35,931 nucleotides of DNA from contig JACIYN010000012.1 in NCBI GenBank assembly GCA_014359885.1, forward strand, positions 1-35,931, in the 5' to 3' direction. How positions within the stretch are numbered: position 1 is the first letter of the stretch; the number at the start of each line of letters is the position of its first letter. The notes below the pieces were generated by a model. That model did not search any database and was not told where the DNA came from. It was given only the letters and a program-made list of their open reading frames with translations. The translations under genes and the position numbers were made by a program. This DNA comes from Desulfacinum sp. (GTDB lineage: Bacteria; Desulfobacterota; Syntrophobacteria; Syntrophobacterales; DSM-9756). Positions 23,885-30,706 of the stretch are shown here, piece by piece.

Positions 23885-24495
23885 TGGATTTCTTGGCAAA
23901 AGGCGGAGTGCTGGTTATTCCCATCGTGCTCTGTTCCGTGCTGGCGCTGGCCATCTTCCTGGAGCGTACGGTGCGCTTCGCGGTCCTGCGGCGCCGGGGC
24001 CGGAACGTGGCGGAACGGGTGGCGTCGCTGGTCCGGGAAGGTCGCTGGGCGGAAGCCCGCCGGAGCGCCGCGGAAAGCCGTTCCCCCATGGGCCGGGTTC
24101 TGGCTCAGGCGCTGGAAGTGGCCGGGGCGGACCGGGAGACGATGGAAACGGTCCTGGTCCATGGAATCGAAGAGGAAGTGCGGGATCTTTCCCGCTATCT
24201 TCAGGCGCTCGCCACCATCGGCAACATCGCGCCCATCCTGGGGCTTCTGGGAACGGTTTTGGGCATGATCAAGGCCTTCATGGCCATCCAGGAACTGGGA
24301 GGCAAGGTGGATGCGTCCATCCTGGCGGGGGGCATCTGGGAGGCCATGCTCACCACGGCCCTGGGACTTTCCGTGGCGCTGCCCGTCATCGTCGCCCACA
24401 GTTATCTCACCAGCCAGGTGGACCGCTATGAAGCGCGGCTGCAGACCGGAGCGGTGCGTTTCATCAAAAGCCTGGCCGTCTCATCGGGGGATTAG
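23884..24495 (+). CDS. exbB: ExbB/TolQ/MotA-family proton channel protein
   Basis: Inner-membrane protein of 203 residues that forms the proton channel with ExbD and energises TonB. A first membrane helix covers about 7-25 (GGVLVIPIVLCSVLALAIFL); the family-specific pair of helices is in the C-terminal half with ATIGNIAPILGLLGTVLGMI and the AGGIWEAMLTTALGLSVALP motif typical of ExbB. The ATG at 23884 overlaps the stop of the repeat protein. exbD follows after 5 bases. ExbB is preferred over TolQ because tonB, not tolA or pal, completes the operon. Confidence 0.93.
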   Translation: MDFLAKGGVLVIPIVLCSVLALAIFLERTVRFAVLRRRGRNVAERVASLVREGRWAEARRSAAESRSPMGRVLAQALEVAGADRETMETVLVHGIEEEVRDLSRYLQALATIGNIAPILGLLGTVLGMIKAFMAIQELGGKVDASILAGGIWEAMLTTALGLSVALPVIVAHSYLTSQVDRYEARLQTGAVRFIKSLAVSSGD

Positions 24496-24500
24496 GCACC

Positions 24501-24920
24501 ATGTTGGTCCATCCCAGGAAAAGACCCCGTTACACGCCCCAGGCGCCCCTCACGGCGCTCATCGACATCGTGTTTCTCCTGTTGATCTATTTCCTGTTGA
24601 CCACCAACTTCCTGGCGGAAGAAGGGATCCAGGTGAACCTGCCCCGGGCCACTTCCGCTGCGCCCAGGGAAGTGGAGGAAATGGCGGTTCTCGTGGATTC
24701 GGACGGAGCCGTCCACGTGGGGGGACATCCGGTGGCCCTCGGGGAGCTGTTCCGGGCCGTGCAGGAGCGGCTGGCTTCCGATCCGGAAACGGTGGTGGTG
24801 GTCAAGGCGGATCGTTCCCTGGTGCTGGACCGGGTGGTGCAGGTGATGGACGTGATCAAGGCGGCGGGAGCGCCCCGGCTGCGCCTGGCCACCGAAAGGG
24901 CCCAGAGGGGAAGACCATGA
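24501..24920 (+). CDS. exbD: ExbD/TolR-family biopolymer transport protein
   Basis: A 139-residue protein with one membrane helix near the N terminus (LTALIDIVFLLLIYFLLTTN, about 17-36) and a periplasmic domain. D22 in the helix corresponds to the proton-carrying Asp of ExbD. The periplasmic part shows VNLPRATSA and VVVKADRSLVLDRVVQVMDV, which are standard for the family. It lies 5 bases after exbB, and its stop overlaps the tonB ATG. Confidence 0.93.
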   Translation: MLVHPRKRPRYTPQAPLTALIDIVFLLLIYFLLTTNFLAEEGIQVNLPRATSAAPREVEEMAVLVDSDGAVHVGGHPVALGELFRAVQERLASDPETVVVVKADRSLVLDRVVQVMDVIKAAGAPRLRLATERAQRGRP

Positions 24921-25756
24921 GGCCGCAGCGCACGGGCACCGAAAGCGGGGGAACAACGCTTGTGGAAAGCGGCCGGAGCCGCATCAACAGGCTGCTCTGG
25001 TCCTTTTTGGCGGTATCCCTCCTGGTGCATGGATGGGCTCTGGCGGTTGCTTCGCGACACCTGCAGCGGGAGCCGCTACAGATCATCGAGCTGGAATGGA
25101 CCGCGCCGGCGGAGCCGAAGGTAGAGCCCGGGCCGCCGCCCATGGGTGTGCGTCGGCAGGAGCCCGTACGGCCCTTGCCCGTGCCGGAGGTCCAGCCCGC
25201 GGTGGCCAGGGTCCCGGAACCTCCGGAACCGCCGAAGCCGATCCGAACCGTGGAAAGCCTTCGGCCCACCGTAGTCCCGGAGGTGGCCCCGCGCCCGCGT
25301 CCCCGGGTGAACCGCCGGACGGTCCCGAAGGAGGTTCCGGATCCGAAGCCGGCAACACGAGAGGTGGAGACGGCCCCCTTGGCGGCTTCCACGAATCCCG
25401 CTCCCCGGGTGGCTGCCGGTGATCCGCAGGGGGTGCCCTCCGAGACGGTCCGGGGAAATCCGGAGGACGCCCTGCAGCGTTTCTTGGCGGAAGTGCGCCG
25501 CCGTATCGCCCGCCACAAACACTATCCGTTTGCGGCGAGGCGCCGCCAGGCGGAGGGCCGGGTGACGGTTCGGTTCGCCATTCGCCCGGACGGATCCACC
25601 CAAGGGTTGAAGGTGGTGAAGAGCTCGGGGTTTTCCGTGCTTGACCGGGCGGCCTTGGAGGCCGTTCGCCGGGCGGCTCCGTTCCCCGGCTTTCCCCGGC
25701 AGGTGTCGGACCGTGCCTTGGAAGTGGAAATCGGGGTTGTCTTTGAGTTGACGTGA
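24917..25756 (+). CDS. tonB: TonB energy-transducing protein
   Basis: A 279-residue protein that spans the periplasm and passes energy to outer-membrane receptors. It has an N-terminal membrane anchor (about 25-45, LLWSFLAVSLLVHGWALAVA), a long Pro-rich linker with many Pro, Glu and Arg (about 55-180), and a C-terminal TonB domain (about 195-279) with ARHKHYPFAARRRQAEGRVTV, GSTQGLKVVKSSGFSVLDRA and AAPFPGFP. The ATG at 24917 overlaps the exbD stop (ATGA). It lies between the cobalamin receptor and the second receptor at 30707 and could serve both. Confidence 0.93.
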   Translation: MRPQRTGTESGGTTLVESGRSRINRLLWSFLAVSLLVHGWALAVASRHLQREPLQIIELEWTAPAEPKVEPGPPPMGVRRQEPVRPLPVPEVQPAVARVPEPPEPPKPIRTVESLRPTVVPEVAPRPRPRVNRRTVPKEVPDPKPATREVETAPLAASTNPAPRVAAGDPQGVPSETVRGNPEDALQRFLAEVRRRIARHKHYPFAARRRQAEGRVTVRFAIRPDGSTQGLKVVKSSGFSVLDRAALEAVRRAAPFPGFPRQVSDRALEVEIGVVFELT

Positions 25757-25844
25757 GTCACGTAAGGTATCATGATAAGGCGTAGGTTAACCAAAAAACC
25801 GCACGGCCGGTAGCGGCGGCTGGAGAAGGCGATAGAGAAACCTT

Positions 25845-26267
25845 ATGAAACGAATCTGCGTGATCGACGGCCAGGGAGGGGGCATCGGCGCCACCCTCAT
25901 CAAGTACCTGAAGGAGGCTTTCGGGGAATCGGTGGAGATCGTGGCCCTGGGGACCAATGCCATCGCCACGTCCCAGATGCTCAAGGCGGGAGCCAACCGG
26001 GGGGCCACGGGGGAAAGCGCCATCTGCTGGACCGTGCGAACCGCCCACTGTATCGTGGGGCCCATTGCCGTGACCTGGGCCAACAGCATGCTGGGGGAGG
26101 TGACGCCCAAGATCGCCGAAGCCATTGCCTCCAGCCCCGCCCTCAAGGTGCTCATCCCCCTTTCCCAGGAGAAGGTGGAAGTCGTGGGGGTGGTCAAGGA
26201 GCCCCTGCCCCACCTGGTGCAGGCGGCCGTGGAAGGCAAGATCAAGGAGGTGATCCAGGATGTGTGA
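25845..26267 (+). CDS. DUF3842 family protein
   Basis: Small cytoplasmic protein of 140 residues. It opens with KRICVIDGQGGGIGATLI, a glycine-rich loop after a beta strand as in Rossmann-type folds, followed by VEIVALGTNAIATSQMLKAG and AICWTVRTAHCIVGPIAV. This matches the DUF3842 family, whose function I do not know. An alternative is a small nucleotide- or metal-binding protein. Its last bases carry the first copy of a 23-bp direct repeat (26246-26268); the second copy lies at the start of cooT. In the likely ancestral order this gene overlapped the cooT start, which suggests the two proteins work together. Confidence 0.8.
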   Translation: MKRICVIDGQGGGIGATLIKYLKEAFGESVEIVALGTNAIATSQMLKAGANRGATGESAICWTVRTAHCIVGPIAVTWANSMLGEVTPKIAEAIASSPALKVLIPLSQEKVEVVGVVKEPLPHLVQAAVEGKIKEVIQDV

Positions 26268-26356
26268 AACTCGGTTGCCACTAACGCTTTCCGATAGGGC
26301 TCTTGGAGGCTAAGCTAGAGTGGTAAGGTGCCCGATTGGCTACGAGAGCTCATGAA

Positions 26357-26605
26357 ATGGGAAAACAAAAGCTTCTGGGCAGGCTGCTGAGAGGGTCAAA
26401 AAATATTCGGTTCTTGGAAGTGCAGTCTTGCCTTGAGGCACTGGGTTTTAAGTTGGCTCGGGTCAAGGGAAGTCACCACATCTATGTTCACCCTGATGTT
26501 CCGGAGATTCTGAATATCCAAAATGTAGATGGCAAGGCCAAACCTTATCAAGTAAGACAGATACTAAGGCTGATTGAGAAATATGGTCTGCAAGTTCGGG
26601 ATTGA
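26357..26605 (+). CDS. hicA: HicA-family mRNA interferase toxin
   Basis: A toxin-type protein of 82 residues with the HicA double-stranded RNA-binding fold. The pattern LEALGFKLARVKGSHHIYVH places the catalytic His at about 40 in GSHH, and RQILRLIEKYGL closes the domain as in the family. The ATG at 26357 is used; an in-frame TTG 21 bases upstream is an alternative, and neither has a strong ribosome site. hicB follows after 3 bases. GC content is visibly lower than in the neighbouring genes, which together with the bounding repeat indicates acquisition. Confidence 0.85.
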   Translation: MGKQKLLGRLLRGSKNIRFLEVQSCLEALGFKLARVKGSHHIYVHPDVPEILNIQNVDGKAKPYQVRQILRLIEKYGLQVRD

Positions 26606-26608
26606 GGC

Positions 26609-26827
26609 ATGAGAGATTATCACATCAACCTTTTCTACAGCGACGAAGATGGGGGCTACATTGCCGATATTCCTGATTTGGAATTCTGTTCGGCCTTCGG
26701 CACCACGCCGGAAGAAGCCCTTCGGGAAGTCCTGAAAGCGAAAGAAGCCTGGCTTGCAGTTGCGCGGGAAGAAGGTAGGCCCATTCCTCCCCCGCGATAC
26801 AAGCCCGTGATCTACCAAACAGCCTAG
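26609..26827 (+). CDS. hicB: HicB-family antitoxin
   Basis: Antitoxin of 72 residues. The core DYHINLFYSDEDGGYIADIP with TPEEALREVLKAKEAWLAVA and the PIPPPRY end is the partial RNase H-like HicB fold. It is the short form without a C-terminal DNA-binding domain, so any autoregulation would need another route. It directly follows hicA and the start is preceded by TTGAGGC only. It lies in the insert between DUF3842 and cooT. Confidence 0.88.
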   Translation: MRDYHINLFYSDEDGGYIADIPDLEFCSAFGTTPEEALREVLKAKEAWLAVAREEGRPIPPPRYKPVIYQTA

Positions 26828-26900
26828 CCGTTAACCGCCATTCGGCATGTGAGGGCGGTGAACGTCAAGATGAATGGGACCGTTAGGGAGGTGATCCAGG

Positions 26901-27089
26901 ATGTGTGAAGCCAATGCCTACTTGGTGCGAAACGGTGAAGAAGAGCTGATCATGGAGTCGGTGGACATCATCGAGCCCGAATCGGAAGATACCTGGCGCC
27001 TGGTGGGGATCTTCGGGGATCGAAAGACCATCAAGGGGCGCATCAAGCAAATGAACCTGGTGGACCACAAGATCCTTTTCGAACAGTGA
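26901..27089 (+). CDS. cooT: CooT-family nickel-binding protein
   Basis: Small protein of 62 residues matching the CooT family, an SH3-like barrel linked to nickel handling for carbon monoxide dehydrogenase. The conserved second residue Cys2 (MCEANAYL), a nickel ligand in studied CooT, is present, and LVGIFGDRKTIKGRIKQMNL is the family core. Its ribosome site GGAGGTGATCC ends 7 bases before the ATG and lies within the 23-bp direct repeat. A CooC-type ATPase is encoded 7.5 kb downstream, and metal-uptake genes lie between, which supports a nickel role. Confidence 0.85.
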   Translation: MCEANAYLVRNGEEELIMESVDIIEPESEDTWRLVGIFGDRKTIKGRIKQMNLVDHKILFEQ

Positions 27090-27336
27090 ACTTCGCGATG
27101 ACTTGTGAAGAACCGGCCTTTTGCGTCGCGCCGCCCTGAGGGGCGCGCGGCCGGTACAGGAAACGACGCCCAGCCCGTAACGGGAAACGACGGCAGAAGC
27201 CGGACGAATGGAGGCTGACGCGTCGGCTGTCCCACGGAAACGTTCGCGGACCACGAGAGAGCCACGAAGGCTGAGCTTTCCCGGAAGGGAAAGAAGCGCT
27301 TTCGTGGCTCTTTTTTTGGGGAAGGAGGGGCCATCC
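27090..27336 (+). promoter_or_regulatory. Structured leader of the metal-uptake operon
   Basis: The 247-base gap holds no gene. It is rich in short pairing segments (GTCGCGCC...GGGGCGCGCGGC), has the repeated motif GGAAACGACG twice (27166 and 27190 regions), and ends in a long hairpin with T-run just before the permease ribosome site. It could be a metal- or ligand-sensing leader; I could not match it to a known riboswitch. Confidence 0.35.
27259..27317 (+). terminator. Strong intrinsic terminator or attenuator before the permease
   Basis: GAGCCACGAAGGC (27259-27271) pairs with GCTTTCGTGGCTC (27298-27310, one G-U pair); an inner stem pairs CTTTCCC with GGGAAAG; seven T follow (27311-27317). 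The AAGGAGG ribosome site of the permease gene begins 5 bases later. The core CCACGAAGG/TTTCGTGG is shared with the hairpin at 22920. Confidence 0.88.
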
Positions 27337-28350
27337 ATGTCCAAGGGTCCGGCGGAAGGATTTCTGGAACGGAGCCGGAAGAAGCAGCGATTTTTCCTGT
27401 CCATGACGGCACTCATCCTGTTGCTGGCGCTTTTCGCCCTGGGCTTCGGTTCCTATCGGCTTCCCTTGGCCAAGTTCCTTTCGAGCCTCTTGGGACAAAG
27501 CGACGGAGTGGGTTCCGTGGTTCTCTGGAACATCCGGCTTCCGCGCATTGCCGCCGCCCTGGCCGTGGGGGGCGGGCTGGGGCTTTCGGGTCTGCTCATC
27601 CAGAGCCTCCTGCGCAATCCCCTGGGTTCGCCCTCCACGTTGGGCATCAGCCAGGGGGCGGCCTTCGGGGCGTCGCTGGCCATCATCGCCTGGGGTGGGA
27701 AGGTCCTGTCCGTGACGGTATTCGCGTTTGCGGGAGCCCTGGGGGCCACGGTTCTCATCGTGGGTCTGGGCAGGCTCCGCAATCTGACACCCGAAGCGAT
27801 CATCCTGGCCGGGGTCGCCCTTTCGTCGCTTTTCGGGGCGGCGACGGTCCTTCTGCAGTACCTGGCCGACGAGACCCGGCTGGCCATGGCCGTGGTGTGG
27901 AGTTTCGGTGATGTGGCCCGGTCCGGCTGGCGGGAGATCGCCATGGTGGCGGGGGCCACTGCGGCCTTGGGCCTGGCCGGGGCGTCTTGGCGATGGCACC
28001 TGAACGCCCTGGACACCGGCGCGGAATCGGCCAAGACCCTGGGGGTTTCGGTGGAGCGGCTGCGCTGGCAGGGGCTGGTGCTGGCCGCTCTGGTCTCGGC
28101 CCTGGCCACCGCCTTTCACGGCGTCATCGCTTTCGTGGGGCTCATCGCCCCCCACGCGGCGCGGCGCCTGGTGGGAGCCGACCACCGCTTCCTGGTACCC
28201 CTGTCGGGGCTTCTGGGGGCCTTGCTGCTGCTTTCGGCGGACACCTTTTCGCGCCTGATCCTCGGCAGCGGCTCCTTCCCCGTGGGGGTGGTCACCTCCT
28301 TTCTCGGAGCCCCCCTCTTTCTTTACCTGCTGGTGCGAGGGAGATCGTGA
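27337..28350 (+). CDS. FecCD-family ABC transporter permease (metal chelate uptake)
   Basis: Inner-membrane permease of 337 residues with about nine or ten helices. Family motifs are WNIRLPRIAAALAVGGGLGL, QSLLRNPLGSPSTLGISQGA, VVWSFGDVARSGW and GVIAFVGLIAPHAARRLVGADH (the ATPase contact). The ATG at 27337 has AAGGAGG (27322-27328) upstream. The stop overlaps the ATPase start. It is a paralogue of the btuC gene in this window but clusters with cooT, FmdE and CooC, so its substrate is probably a nickel, iron or other metal complex rather than cobalamin. Confidence 0.9.
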   Translation: MSKGPAEGFLERSRKKQRFFLSMTALILLLALFALGFGSYRLPLAKFLSSLLGQSDGVGSVVLWNIRLPRIAAALAVGGGLGLSGLLIQSLLRNPLGSPSTLGISQGAAFGASLAIIAWGGKVLSVTVFAFAGALGATVLIVGLGRLRNLTPEAIILAGVALSSLFGAATVLLQYLADETRLAMAVVWSFGDVARSGWREIAMVAGATAALGLAGASWRWHLNALDTGAESAKTLGVSVERLRWQGLVLAALVSALATAFHGVIAFVGLIAPHAARRLVGADHRFLVPLSGLLGALLLLSADTFSRLILGSGSFPVGVVTSFLGAPLFLYLLVRGRS

Positions 28351-29099
28351 TCGTTTCGGTTCTGGACATCCAGTTCAGCTACAACAGCCACGATGTCTTG
28401 CGCGGCGTTCGGTTCCGGGTGGATCCCGGACAATGCGTGGCCGTGTGCGGGACCAACGGAGCGGGGAAATCCACGCTGCTCCGGTGTCTCAACGGCCTCC
28501 TGCGGCCCCGCGTGGGAACGGTGCTCCTGGACGGTGAAGATGTGGGGCTCCTGGGCCGCAAGGAGGTGGCCCGGCGCTGTGCGTCCGTTCCCCAGCAGGG
28601 GCACGGTACGGACCTCACGGTCTTCGACGTGGTGCTCCTCGGGCGGTTGCCCCATTGTCGGTGGGGTCCGTCGAAGGAAGACCTGGTGCGGGTGGAGGGG
28701 ATCCTGGAGGAGATGGGGCTGGCGGAGCTGGCGCATCGGCCCTTGAGCGCCCTGAGCGGCGGGGAGGCCCAGAAGGTGATTCTGGCCCGGGCTCTGGCCC
28801 AGGCCCCCCGGGTGCTGCTCCTGGACGAGCCCACGAACCATCTGGATCTGAAAAACCAACTGGGCATGATGGAGGCCATCCGAAGGGTGGTTCACAGGGA
28901 GGGTCTGGCGGCCGTAACGGCCATCCACGACCTGAACCTGGCCCTGAGGTACTGCGATCGCCTCTTGTTCCTCAAGGGGGGGCGGATCCACGGGGCCGTG
29001 GGGCCTTCGGAGGTGACGCCGGATCTCATCCGGGACGTGTACGGAGTGGACGCCGTCATCGAACGGATCCACGGCCGTTGGGTGGTGATCCCGCGCTGA
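28347..29099 (+). CDS. ABC transporter ATPase (FepC/BtuD type, metal chelate uptake)
   Basis: ATPase of 250 residues. Walker A GTNGAGKST at 35-43, signature LSGGE at 136-140, Walker B VLLLDEPTNHLD from 156 and switch His194 in AIHD are intact. The start is a GTG at 28347 that overlaps the permease stop (GTGA); a longer frame in the permease gene is not coding. It drives the FecCD permease next to it. The matching binding protein gene lies 368 bases downstream after a repeat-bearing gap. Confidence 0.9.
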   Translation: MIVSVLDIQFSYNSHDVLRGVRFRVDPGQCVAVCGTNGAGKSTLLRCLNGLLRPRVGTVLLDGEDVGLLGRKEVARRCASVPQQGHGTDLTVFDVVLLGRLPHCRWGPSKEDLVRVEGILEEMGLAELAHRPLSALSGGEAQKVILARALAQAPRVLLLDEPTNHLDLKNQLGMMEAIRRVVHREGLAAVTAIHDLNLALRYCDRLLFLKGGRIHGAVGPSEVTPDLIRDVYGVDAVIERIHGRWVVIPR

Positions 29100-29467
29100 C
29101 TGAAGCGGTTCTTCGCCGGGTGTGCCCGTCGGCGCGCATGGCGGGCGTGGATCAACCCCGCCCCTATCCCGCTATCGGTCGGCCTTTGTAGGGGCGGGCT
29201 TTAGGCCCGCCCGTCAGGACCGGGTGATGAGGAAGAAATGTCCGAGATGATTTCAAGGAACCGCAAGGGCCTGAGCCGGAATCGGTAGGAGCGGCGCGAG
29301 CCGCCATGAGGGTGGCCGGCAATCCAACAGCCGGGCGCCGACTCCAGGAAAATCGCGCCTTTCGACGTTCCCGCAAGAGCCCCTTGCTCCGACCCGCTCT
29401 CTTATCCATGCGGGGTGGTGCAAGGCGAGGCACGGCCGTTGGGTTTCAGACAACCCGGGAGATGGAC
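29100..29467. other. Repeat-bearing gap between the ATPase and binding-protein genes
   Basis: No gene is supported. It contains an inverted AACCCCGCCCCTAT (29154-29167), the palindrome at 29188-29213, and a GTAGGAGCGGCGCGAGCCGC hairpin near 29286-29305. The ribosome site GGGAG (29457-29461) of the next gene lies at its end. No clear terminator was found. Confidence 0.5.
29188..29213. repeat. GTAGGGGCGGG palindromic repeat, variant copy
   Basis: GGGCGGGC and GCCCGCCC flank a TTTAG centre. It shares the GTAGGGGCGGG start of the copies at 16629 and 19693. An inverted partial copy lies 20 bases upstream (29154-29167). Confidence 0.7.
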
Positions 29468-30556
29468 ATGAAAGGACGTTTGGTTGGACTGTGGATGTTC
29501 ACCATTCTCTTGTTCGGTTCAAGCAGCGGAGCGGCCGAGCTCCTGTCTATGACCGATACGGCGGGCCGGCTGGTGCGCGTGCCGTACCGGCCTGAGCGGA
29601 TCGTCTGCCTGGGGCCGGGAACGCTCCGGCTCATCGTGTACCTCCAGGCCCAGGACCTGGTGGCGGGCGTGGAAGAGATGGAAAAGCGCAATCCCCGGGG
29701 ACGTCCCTACTGGCTGGCCCATGGAGGAAAGCTGGAAAAGCTCCCCACGGTGGGGCCCGGCGGCCCGGCCAGCATCAACAAGAAGCCGGACATGGAGCGG
29801 GTTCTGGCGGTGCGGCCCCAGGTGGTCTTCATCACCTACATGGACGCCGATCTGGCCGACCGTGTGCAGGCCGCGCTGGGCATCCCCGTGGTGATTCTGA
29901 GCTACGGCCGGTTCGCCTCCTTTGACGAGGCGGTGCTGGATTCTCTCAAGCTCGCCGGGGCGATCCTGGGCCGTGAAGCGCGGGCCCGGCAGGTGGAGGC
30001 CTACGTCCACGCCCTTCGATCCGACCTGGACCGAAGGACCCGCACCGTTGCGGAAGAGCGGCGCCCGAGCGCCTACGTGGGTGGGATCGGCTACCGGGGC
30101 GGCCAAGGTATTTTGAGCACGGAACTGGACTACGTGCCCTTTGCTTGGACCCACACCCGCAACGCCGCCCGGGACGTGCCCGCCCGGCTGGGCACCCACG
30201 TCTTTCTGGACCGGGAAAAGCTCCTGGAGCTTGACCCGGAGGTCATCTTCCTGGACGGGGGCGGACTGGAACTGGTGCGGGCCGACTCGGCCAGGCACCC
30301 CGCGTTCTATCAAACCCTTCGCGCCTTCAAGAACCGGAAAGTCTACCGGCTTTTTCCTTTCAATTTCTACACCACCAACGTGGAAACGGCCCTGGTGGAC
30401 GCCTACGCGGTGGGCAAGGTCCTCTACCCGGATCGTTTCACCGACGTGGACCTTGCCCGAAAGGCCGACGAAATCTTTTCCTTTTTTGTGGGGAGCCCCG
30501 TGTACGGGGAGATGGCGAAGGATTTCGGGGTGCCGGGAGCCGAGATCCGTTTTTGA
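29468..30556 (+). CDS. Periplasmic metal-chelate binding protein (class III, FepB/BtuF type)
   Basis: Periplasmic receptor of 362 residues for the FecCD-type transporter. Residues 1-22 are a signal peptide without a lipobox Cys. The fold is seen in MTDTAGRLVRVPYRPERIVC, VLAVRPQVVFITYMDADLAD and KVYRLFPFNFYTTNVETALVD. The middle segment YVGGIGYRGGQGILSTELDY with FAWTHTRNAARDV is typical of a branch often annotated as iron transport in sulfate reducers and methanogens. It is longer than the BtuF in this window. The ATG at 29468 fits GGGAG 6 bases upstream better than the ATG at 29462. The ligand is unknown; the nickel-related neighbours suggest a nickel complex. Confidence 0.85.
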   Translation: MKGRLVGLWMFTILLFGSSSGAAELLSMTDTAGRLVRVPYRPERIVCLGPGTLRLIVYLQAQDLVAGVEEMEKRNPRGRPYWLAHGGKLEKLPTVGPGGPASINKKPDMERVLAVRPQVVFITYMDADLADRVQAALGIPVVILSYGRFASFDEAVLDSLKLAGAILGREARARQVEAYVHALRSDLDRRTRTVAEERRPSAYVGGIGYRGGQGILSTELDYVPFAWTHTRNAARDVPARLGTHVFLDREKLLELDPEVIFLDGGGLELVRADSARHPAFYQTLRAFKNRKVYRLFPFNFYTTNVETALVDAYAVGKVLYPDRFTDVDLARKADEIFSFFVGSPVYGEMAKDFGVPGAEIRF

Positions 30557-30706
30557 ATGGAAGAGCGTCCCGGAAGGGAAGCGTCACGAAGACACCACCG
30601 GACGGCACGAAGCCGCACCGTCGGAGCCGGGCGAAGCCCGGGAGACCTTGGATTGCAGGAAGCTCATGGGACCGGATGCGAGGATTCTCGACAGGAGGTG
30701 CGGAAG

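Larger units (their letters stand above)
26246..26909. repeat. 23-bp direct repeat bounding the hicAB insert
   Basis: The same 23 bases occur at 26246-26268 and 26887-26909, 641 bases apart. The sequence begins GGAGGTGATCC (a strong Shine-Dalgarno) and ends ATGTGTGAA. Copy 1 ends the DUF3842 gene and holds an abortive cooT start (ATG TGT GAA, then stop after 17 codons). Copy 2 supplies the ribosome site and first codons of intact cooT. The hicA and hicB genes lie between. Confidence 0.9.

Noticed and set aside
26246..26909. Prophage or integrative element with att sites at the 23-bp repeat
   Set aside because: Only hicA and hicB lie between the copies; there is no integrase, and the repeat is not in a tRNA gene.
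16629..29213. CRISPR array formed by the GTAGGGGCGGGG repeats
   Set aside because: The copies are kilobases apart, without regular spacers or cas genes.
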